NCBI GenBank assembly: GCA_040904825.1
Contig: JBBDSU010000014.1
Coordinates: forward strand, 1 to 11,146
Direction: 5' to 3'
DNA length: 11,146 nt
Source of the DNA: JBBDSU01 sp040904825
GTDB lineage: Bacteria > Actinomycetota > Nitriliruptoria > Nitriliruptorales > Nitriliruptoraceae
Part shown: in pieces, positions 6,590 through 11,146 of the stretch
Layout: the number at the start of each line of letters is the position of its first letter
Numbering within the stretch: position 1 is the first letter of the stretch
Translations under genes and position numbers: made by a program
The notes under the pieces: model-generated
What the model was told of the DNA's origin: nothing
Databases searched by the model: none
Seen by the model: the letters and a program-made list of their open reading frames with translations, nothing else

Positions 6590-6993
6590 CGGTCCTGGTC
6601 GATACCTCTGCGTGGGTCGAGTACCTCCGCCGCACCGGCAGCCCGCACAACAGCTGGATCCGTGATGCCATCCGCGCGGAGACGCCACTGGGATGGACCG
6701 AACCTATCCTCTACGAACTGACGGCCGGTGCCAACAGCCCCCGACGAGCCGAGGAGCTGCGCGCCCTGCTCCTTCGGGGGCCGATGGTCGCGGTCGACGG
6801 CCTGCAGGACTGGGAAGGTGCCGCACAGCTCTACCGGACTGCCCGCGCCAAAGGACTGACTGTTCGCTCCAGCATCGACTGCCTGATCGCAGCGGTGGCG
6901 CTTCGAACGGGCAGCCCGGTCCTCGCGCTCGATCGTGACTTCGAGGCCCTGGCCAAAGTGTCCGACCTCACCCTTGAGCACCCACAGCCATGA
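6586..6993 (+). CDS. vapC: VapC-type PIN-domain ribonuclease toxin
   Basis: A 135-residue PIN-domain protein, the usual VapC length. The acidic metal-binding residues are all present: Asp6 in VDTSAWVEYLR, Glu44 in EPILYELTAG, Asp98 in SSIDCLIAAVA, and Asp116/Asp118 in ALDRDFEAL. Enzymes of this family cleave specific tRNAs or rRNA in a Mg2+-dependent way when their antitoxin is degraded; the target here cannot be read from sequence. Translation starts at a GTG overlapping the vapB stop by 4 nt, so it is coupled to antitoxin synthesis. The intact quartet and lack of frameshifts suggest a functional toxin. A 13-bp dyad (GCTGCG-C-CGCAGC, 7020-7032) lies 26 bp after the stop but has no T-tract. 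Confidence 0.9.
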   Translation: MTVLVDTSAWVEYLRRTGSPHNSWIRDAIRAETPLGWTEPILYELTAGANSPRRAEELRALLLRGPMVAVDGLQDWEGAAQLYRTARAKGLTVRSSIDCLIAAVALRTGSPVLALDRDFEALAKVSDLTLEHPQP

Positions 6994-7143
6994 CCGTCCT
7001 ACGGATGACCCGGCTCAATGCTGCGCCGCAGCCATCGCACTGATTCTGGATTCACCCAAGTGATCGGTCAACGTGAGTTCAAGGGCCTTCGTTACCGCGA
7101 TACGGGCGGTCCCTACATCAACAGTTACCGCATCCTGACTGAC

Positions 7144-7758
7144 TCAGGCGTAATCGACCGGGTCTTCGATCGAGTCATAGTCATGCCTGGTTAAGCGGTG
7201 ACGCCACGGCAGTTGGGGATCGTCCGAGTACGAAATCCTCTTGGACCGAGCCCATGCGACGACTTCAAGGTGATGCCGCACCGTCGTAACCGCCTTGACT
7301 GTGTCGAGCGCGGGAGCAAGGTCCGAATCGTGTGAGCACACGATCGCCGTGTCGTATTCGCCCCGATATGTCATCTGGACCAGATCAACAGCCAGCCATA
7401 CGTCGACTCCCTTCTCCTGAGGCCGTTCAGCGCCAGGTTCACCCCAGGCGCGGGGATAGCGCAGAGGGCGACGGCAGACGACGAGCCGTTCTGGTTCAGG
7501 GCATCTAGTCATCCAAGCAGCCGTTTGAGCCTGGTTCTTGGCGTTCGACTCGGGCTGTTTGCGCGCATCGGGGAGACCTCGGTAGACCCGTACTTGATGC
7601 AGGACCGAGCGTGCTGTGTCGGTCCGTTGATTCCGCCGATCGACGAGGAGTTGTCCTAGCTGCCAAGGCCAGAAGTGTCCGTCGACGCCAAACTCGCTAC
7701 GTGCACACCTCGACATGTTCTCGTAATCGATGAACAGGATTACTCGGTCATCCCCCAT
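7144..7758 (-). CDS. NYN-domain (PIN-like) putative ribonuclease
   Basis: A 204-residue protein with the NYN fold, a relative of PIN domains and often a metal-dependent RNase. Counting from the ATG at 7758, residues 5-15 (RVILFIDYENM) hold Asp11 and Asn14; EKGVDVWLAVDLVQM (about 115-129) holds Asp119 and Asp125; and SHDSDLAPALDTV (142-154) holds Asp144 and Asp146. This is the characteristic acidic set. Between them lies a region with YRGLPD and a variable insert; the C-terminus is His/Arg/Asp-rich. An in-frame TTG at 7791 would add 11 residues, but it falls inside the stem of a terminator-like hairpin; the ATG has GGGGG 4 nt upstream and starts right before the conserved strand. A canonical promoter at 7824-7852 serves it. 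Its neighbours are toxin-antitoxin genes and a broken ADP-ribosylglycohydrolase, an accessory or defence-like setting. Substrate unknown. Confidence 0.82.
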   Translation of the reverse strand: MGDDRVILFIDYENMSRCARSEFGVDGHFWPWQLGQLLVDRRNQRTDTARSVLHQVRVYRGLPDARKQPESNAKNQAQTAAWMTRCPEPERLVVCRRPLRYPRAWGEPGAERPQEKGVDVWLAVDLVQMTYRGEYDTAIVCSHDSDLAPALDTVKAVTTVRHHLEVVAWARSKRISYSDDPQLPWRHRLTRHDYDSIEDPVDYA

Positions 7759-7773
7759 AGCGCCCCCGGCCCC

Positions 7774-7811
7774 AAAAAAGTTGCCCGCCAATCCCAGAAG
7801 GGAGGGCGGGC
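7774..7811 (-). terminator. Leader hairpin with T-tract (attenuator-like) upstream of the NYN gene
   Basis: Read on the minus strand, GCCCGCC pairs with GGCGGGC and an inner TCCC/GGGA stem closes a 4-nt loop, with only a small asymmetric internal loop (11 bp in all; stem 7783-7811). AAC and six T residues (7779-7774) follow directly. This is a textbook intrinsic terminator, but it sits between the NYN promoter and its start codon. It would stop transcripts about 40 nt long unless antitermination occurs. The other strand has no T-tract. Confidence 0.7.
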
Positions 7812-7823
7812 AGGAATGACCAC

Positions 7824-7852
7824 ATTATGTTCGCGGTCGAGGTTCCTGTCAA
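7824..7852 (-). promoter_or_regulatory. Near-consensus sigma70/SigA promoter for the NYN gene
   Basis: On the minus strand, TTGACA (7852-7847) is separated by exactly 17 bp from CATAAT (7829-7824). The start of transcription would fall near 7817, giving a leader of about 59 nt that begins almost immediately with the hairpin. This is the best promoter match in the window. Confidence 0.72.
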
Positions 7853-7920
7853 GCACACTGACACCGACTGTTGTGGATAGCGCCGCACGGTCCTTGGTTG
7901 GCTCTACGCGTGGAGTGCTG

Positions 7921-8262
7921 ATGGGTGACCGATCGGACCACATTGCTGGAGCGCTGCTGGGGGTGCATGTCGGTGATTCGCTGGGGGCAACGACCGAATT
8001 CTCGGATCGTGCCAATGCCCGCGAACTCCTTCCCGACACTGTTGAGGCGACCGACATTGTGGATGGCGGTGCCTACAGATGGCCAGCGGGTGCGGCGACT
8101 GACGACACAGACCTGACGGTCGCGCTGGCCAGACTGGACGATCACGAGCTTCACGCCGCCGAGGCCTAAACCCTGTCAGGCATCACCCATGGACACCAGC
8201 ACTGTCGCGATGCGTGCATCGTCTACTGCGACCTGATCGCCGATCTGGTCACTCACCGGGTC
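7921..8262 (+). pseudogene. ADP-ribosylglycohydrolase (DraG-like) remnant
   Basis: The first 82 codons encode a convincing N-terminus of an ADP-ribosylglycohydrolase: IAGALLGVHVGDSLGATTEF (8-27), and RWPAGAATDDTDLTVALARL (53-72) with the metal-binding TDDTD. These enzymes remove ADP-ribose from proteins or nucleic acids. A TAA stop at 8167-8169 interrupts the frame. Directly after it, in the same frame, comes LSGITHGHQHCRDACIVYCDLI, which resembles a segment that lies much later in intact members. So there is a premature stop, an internal deletion, and no C-terminal domain with the second metal-binding Asp motif; recognisable sequence fades near 8262. The ATG at 7921 has GGAG 5 nt upstream. 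An alternative is that the 82-residue N-terminal fragment is still translated, but it cannot form a complete active site. Confidence 0.7.
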
Positions 8263-8340
8263 ACCGATCGGAACAGCAATCTGGTAACCACCCGGCGCCA
8301 ACGCCAGGATCCGGAAACTGCGCCCTCATCCAGCCCGCCT

Positions 8341-8365
8341 CCGCAGATCTGGGCCCGGACTGCGG
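8341..8365 (-). terminator. Hairpin directly after a lipoprotein stop codon
   Basis: CCGCAG and CTGCGG (6-bp arms) flank a GC-rich interior that can add several more pairs. The hairpin begins right after the TGA of the leftward lipoprotein gene. No T-tract follows, so it may be a weak or Rho-assisted terminator or a 3'-end stabiliser. Confidence 0.35.
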
Positions 8366-8926
8366 TCAGCGCCCGCTCCAACCCCAGCCCTCGCAGAGCT
8401 GCACCAGGTCGTCGTATCCGCGAAGGACGACTTCCAGCTCAGCGAGCAGCTCATCGTCATCGAGGGACGCATTGGGGTGGAAGTACCGCTGCAGCATGCC
8501 CTCCGAAGCCTCGACGGCCGTCTGGAGACCGGCCACGAACTGAGATCTGCCTTCTGGAGCCTCGGGCCGGGCGGCCGACAAGTCGGCCAGTTCGTCGCGT
8601 GCTGCGCTCACGTCGAGCCGACCGTCGCTAGCGAGATCGACCCAGGCATCGAGCTCAGTGCGCATGTCAGCGGTCCAGTCGCACCAGGCGCGAAGGACTG
8701 CGTCGTCGGAGGCAGGTCCGCTCGGCGCTGCCGCCTCGGCGTCCTCCGGCGGGTCTTCCGTCGCCTCGGCCTCGGGCGCCTCAACGGCTTCGGCGGGCTC
8801 GTCGACGCCGTCGGCTGCCGGGGCGTCGGCCCCGCATGCCGCGAGGATCATCGCGCCGAGCGCGAGCATCGCGGCGACTGCCGCCATCGGGCGGTGTCGG
8901 TGTCCAGGGTTGCGTCGGAATGTCAT
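8366..8926 (-). CDS. Predicted lipoprotein, exported domain of unknown family
   Basis: A 186-residue precursor. It has a basic N-terminus (FRRNPGHRHR), a hydrophobic stretch at 14-30 and a lipobox ending LAA-Cys31, so it should be processed by signal peptidase II and anchored to the outer face of the cytoplasmic membrane. Residues 32-73 are a low-complexity Ala/Glu/Pro/Asp linker typical of actinobacterial lipoproteins. The exported domain (about 74-186) looks all-helical and acidic with two cysteines (82 and 178) that could form a disulfide joining its ends. The start is secure: GAGGAGG lies 7 nt before the ATG. I do not recognise the domain. It is the last of three leftward lipoprotein genes but is separated from the others by 349 bp, so it probably has its own promoter. 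Confidence 0.8.
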   Translation of the reverse strand: MTFRRNPGHRHRPMAAVAAMLALGAMILAACGADAPAADGVDEPAEAVEAPEAEATEDPPEDAEAAAPSGPASDDAVLRAWCDWTADMRTELDAWVDLASDGRLDVSAARDELADLSAARPEAPEGRSQFVAGLQTAVEASEGMLQRYFHPNASLDDDELLAELEVVLRGYDDLVQLCEGWGWSGR

Positions 8927-9275
8927 CGCGGAACCTCCTCGTCACGCTGCAGCGCAACCGCGAACGATGTGACCGACGTCCACGCACGGCCAAGGCCTGC
9001 CGCAGCTGGATCGCCCAGATCAGACTCCTGGCGAGTCCTCGCTCGACCTCACCTCATCGTGGTGGCGGGTCGGGTCGCGGCGGTACCTCGGCGTCCCGCA
9101 GACAGGCTGAAGGACACGGCGTATGGCGCAGGTTCAGCGTCGCACCACAGGCGTGCGGGAATCAGAGGCCGTCAGCAGGTTCGTCACCCTCCGTTCGGCC
9201 CTGTCGCAAGGGACCAACACCAGACGGGCACAGTGGGTCACACCAACCACCGACCACCAACGGGCCTCGGGGCGA
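8927..9275. other. 349-bp gene-free stretch between two lipoprotein genes
   Basis: No open frame on either strand shows a ribosome-binding site with protein-like sequence. The stretch should hold the promoter and leader of the 8366-8926 lipoprotein gene and the transcript end of the 9276-10217 gene. I find no convincing -35/-10 pair and no terminator with a T-tract. The only clear signal is GAGGAGG at 8934-8940, on the minus strand, serving the downstream gene. Confidence 0.5.
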
Positions 9276-10217
9276 TCAGGGCACTTCGGGAAGGTCGGGA
9301 ATGACCGCACCACCCATCGCGGCGGCCTGCTGTGCCTGCGACCAGAAGTTGCGGAACTCGTCGCTGTCCCACCAGCGTCCCCATGGCGAGGCGGTCTCGT
9401 AGTCATCCCATTCGCCGCTGGCCCGCACCTCGGCGAAGAACTCCTCGGTCGAGGCCATCGCGTCCTGGATCTCGTCGGACTGCAAGCGGGCGAGATCCGA
9501 CTCGAGCTCCGCGGCCTGCTCACCCAGCGCCACCATTGCCTCAAAGTCCTGGTTCGACGCGGCCGCATAGGTCGCCATGAAATCCCACAGCGGCTCATAG
9601 GCATCGGCGATGAGGAACCATTGCGAGCGGTACGGCTCTGCCAGGCAGAATCCTGGTGCACGGTGCTGCTCCTTGGCGAGCTCGGCGTCGAACGGAGGCG
9701 AGCCCATGGGCCCGATCGCGGGCGCCTTGGCCACCTCGGACATGCTCAGATCGAGCGCCGCCGCGTCGCACTGGGGGCCTGCCTCGACCGCACGCCGCCG
9801 CACCTCGTCATCGAACGGATCCGCATCCACCCAATCGGCATCGTCGCCGAGCACTCCGTTGCGGCTCGAATCGTCACCGTCGGGGTCTGCATCCGGCCGG
9901 GCCCCGGCACCGGCACCGGGATCACCGGGCATCGATGGTGTCGATCCAGGTGGCAGCAGGATCCCCAGCTGCTCGCACAACGGCCGGTAGCCGGCGATCA
10001 GCTGGTCATAGGTGTCCTGGTCCATGCCCTCGGGCAGCACGCCCTCGGCGAGCAGTTCACAGATCTCGGCGATGGCCTCCTCGGCGACGTCCTCCGGGAA
10101 CGGGATGGCCGCCGGCTGTGCGCCGCATGCGGCGACCACGATCACCAGCAGTGCGAACACCGCCGCCAATGGCGACGACCACCACTTCGCGGGACGGCGG
10201 GCACGAACGGACGACAT
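9276..10217 (-). CDS. Predicted lipoprotein with Pro/Gly/Asp-rich linker, unknown exported domains
   Basis: A 313-residue precursor with an Arg/Lys-rich N-terminus, a hydrophobic segment at 15-30 and lipobox VAA-Cys31, predicting a lipid-anchored exported protein. A small helical segment (40-90) contains Cys53 and Cys81. A linker at about 90-125 is rich in Pro, Gly, Ala and Asp. The main domain (130-313) contains Cys150 and Cys191 and many aromatic residues (for example EPYRSQWFLIADAYEPLWDFMATY at 194-217, and SPWGRWWDSDEFRNFW near the end). The four mature cysteines suggest two disulfides. AGGAGGT lies 6 nt before the ATG, so the start is secure. It is 52 bp downstream of another lipoprotein gene on the same strand, probably one operon. 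I recognise no family; a ligand-binding or envelope-assembly role would be a guess. Confidence 0.8.
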   Translation of the reverse strand: MSSVRARRPAKWWSSPLAAVFALLVIVVAACGAQPAAIPFPEDVAEEAIAEICELLAEGVLPEGMDQDTYDQLIAGYRPLCEQLGILLPPGSTPSMPGDPGAGAGARPDADPDGDDSSRNGVLGDDADWVDADPFDDEVRRRAVEAGPQCDAAALDLSMSEVAKAPAIGPMGSPPFDAELAKEQHRAPGFCLAEPYRSQWFLIADAYEPLWDFMATYAAASNQDFEAMVALGEQAAELESDLARLQSDEIQDAMASTEEFFAEVRASGEWDDYETASPWGRWWDSDEFRNFWSQAQQAAAMGGAVIPDLPEVP

Positions 10218-10237
10218 GATGCGACCTCCTGGTTGCC

Positions 10238-10253
10238 GATGCCGGCAGGCATC
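10238..10253 (-). other. Intercistronic hairpin between two lipoprotein genes
   Basis: GATGCC-GGCA-GGCATC is a perfect 6-bp stem with a 4-nt loop, lying between the stop of the upstream lipoprotein gene and the ribosome-binding site of the next. It has no T-tract, so it more likely modulates mRNA stability or relative expression within the operon than terminates transcription. Confidence 0.4.
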
Positions 10254-10269
10254 AGCCGGTCGGCGGGTC

Positions 10270-10920
10270 TCAGCCCGTGAGGACGTTGAACAGGATGACC
10301 GTGCTGCCCGGCGGCACCGCCTGTTGTGCAGCGGCCCCCCCGAACCATGGAAGGATCTGGGATTCGGACGTCACGACGGCGATACGCAGCAGCGCGCCGT
10401 GCTCGGATTCGGCGACAGCAGCCTCGTAGACCTCGCGGTCGGTCTCGCCCTGACGGACCAGCGAGAAGAGGTCGAGCTCCAGATAACCGCCCCCATCGTC
10501 GCTGGCGACGGCCGATCCAGACAGGCGCTCGAAGCCTGGGATCTCGGCGTAGAACGCCAGGACCTCGTCCAGGGGCGCCTCGACGGCCCACACCTCGTTG
10601 ACTGCCGCGGCCAGGACATCCTCGTGCACGAGCACCGCGCCTGGATAGATCGGCACGTCGGTACGTGGCGCCTCGCCGGTGATGACCGTCCCGTCCGAGT
10701 GGTCGGCCTCATCGGACGCCTCGGTGCCCGCATCACGCTCATCAGGGGACGCAGCCGACTCGGGCGAGGTCGCTGGCTCGTCAGCGGAGATCTCGACGGC
10801 GTCGCCATCGCCACTCCCTGCGCAGCCGGCGACCATCGCCACCAGGACGACGACCGCCAGTGCGCGGCGGCGTGCAAAACGCTGCCTTGTCAACCTGACA
10901 GATCGAGCAAGCACCGGCAT
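10270..10920 (-). CDS. Predicted lipoprotein, exported alpha/beta domain of unknown family
   Basis: A 216-residue precursor: a strongly basic N-terminus (TRQRFARRR), a hydrophobic stretch at 20-32 and lipobox VAG-Cys33, then an acidic Ser/Ala/Asp/Glu-rich linker to about residue 86. The C-terminal domain starts at TDVPIYPGAVLV and continues with WAVEAPLDEVLAFYAEIPGF, a layout seen in small actinobacterial lipoproteins in which a strand is followed by a helix ending at a FY..iPG turn. It ends STVILFNVLTG. The start is uncertain: GAGGGG abuts the ATG at 10920 directly, whereas a GTG at 10914 would be correctly spaced (6 nt). The frame upstream to 11001 reads as non-coding sequence. It is first in a probable two-gene lipoprotein operon with the 9276-10217 gene. 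Function unknown. Confidence 0.77.
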   Translation of the reverse strand: MPVLARSVRLTRQRFARRRALAVVVLVAMVAGCAGSGDGDAVEISADEPATSPESAASPDERDAGTEASDEADHSDGTVITGEAPRTDVPIYPGAVLVHEDVLAAAVNEVWAVEAPLDEVLAFYAEIPGFERLSGSAVASDDGGGYLELDLFSLVRQGETDREVYEAAVAESEHGALLRIAVVTSESQILPWFGGAAAQQAVPPGSTVILFNVLTG

Positions 10921-11146
10921 CCCCTCGGACAGCGACGTGTGAGGCGTTGTCGTCGTCCACCTTGCCGGCCTCCCCCACCGGCATGTAGAGGCCAAGGCCA
11001 CCGGGGCACCCGCCCTTCGACCCCACCTGGCAGCCGATCGCTCCCAGCTCGTCGACCGTCAACCGTCCTCCTGGCGCCTTCCCCACCTCCGGCACGCTGA
11101 ACAGCCCGGCGATAGCGGTCGCCGATCGAACAGATCACGGGCGGCG
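10921..11146 (-). other. Window-edge region, possible end of another leftward gene
   Basis: On the minus strand one frame reads SVRSATAIAGLFSVPEVGK and later GLGLYMPVGEAGKVDDDN, with GC-rich third positions, from about 11132 down to about 10930. It then runs on inside the lipoprotein gene, where it loses protein character, and a TGA lies in frame at 11133-11135. It may be a fragment or frameshifted 3' end of a gene beyond the window, or just leader sequence. I cannot decide from this window. Confidence 0.25.

Noticed and set aside
7018..7194. Plus-strand 58-codon frame after vapC (MLRRSHRTDSGF...RVIVMPG)
   Set aside because: Composition is plausible, but there is no ribosome-binding site and it overlaps the 3' end of the NYN gene by about 50 bp; too weak to call.
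9123..10280. Plus-strand frame of 385 codons
   Set aside because: It is antisense to the 9276-10217 lipoprotein gene, which has a strong ribosome-binding site, signal peptide and lipobox; the plus-strand product has shadow-like composition.
10012..11100. Plus-strand frame of 362 codons
   Set aside because: It lies antisense to two lipoprotein genes, has no ribosome-binding site and ends in Pro/Arg-rich low-complexity sequence.

Overview
This is an 11.1 kb window of high-GC DNA with no rRNA, tRNA or CRISPR array that I can see. The proteins point to a high-GC Gram-positive (actinobacterial) chromosome: a GabD1-type aldehyde dehydrogenase, lipoproteins with Ala/Glu/Pro-rich linkers, a Phd/HicB-like antitoxin of a type I associate with actinobacteria, many GTG starts and GGAGG ribosome-binding sites. 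I cannot name the genus.

Left part (211-5124), ordinary metabolism. A succinate-semialdehyde dehydrogenase-type gene (minus strand) is divergent from a gamma-glutamyltransferase-family gene (plus strand). A 19-bp inverted repeat sits just upstream of the dehydrogenase ribosome-binding site. Then follow a small MTH1187/DUF77 thiamine-binding-like protein (minus), a DoxX/DUF417-like membrane protein (plus) and a four-helix small membrane protein (minus) that converges with it.

Centre (5285-8262), an accessory island. Two type II toxin-antitoxin modules are transcribed divergently from one intergenic region of under 200 bp. The leftward module pairs an antitoxin that looks like Phd fused to a HicB-like domain with an uncharacterised toxin-like protein. 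The rightward module is VapB/VapC with a complete PIN acidic quartet. Each antitoxin has its own palindromic operator: three GTAC cores at exact 9-bp spacing on the left, a 16-bp perfect palindrome on the right. In both modules the toxin starts at a GTG that overlaps the antitoxin stop as GTGA. Next is a leftward NYN-domain (PIN-like RNase fold) gene with a near-consensus promoter and, between promoter and start codon, a terminator-like hairpin plus T-tract. On the other side of that promoter lies a decayed ADP-ribosylglycohydrolase gene with an in-frame stop and internal and C-terminal losses.

Right part (8366-10920), three leftward lipoprotein genes with clear lipoboxes, acidic or Pro-rich linkers and unrecognised exported domains; the two upstream ones probably form one operon. 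The last 225 bp may hold the end of another leftward gene but cannot be resolved here.

The most unusual elements are the divergent toxin-antitoxin pair with its composite antitoxin and phased operator, and the NYN gene with its built-in leader terminator.
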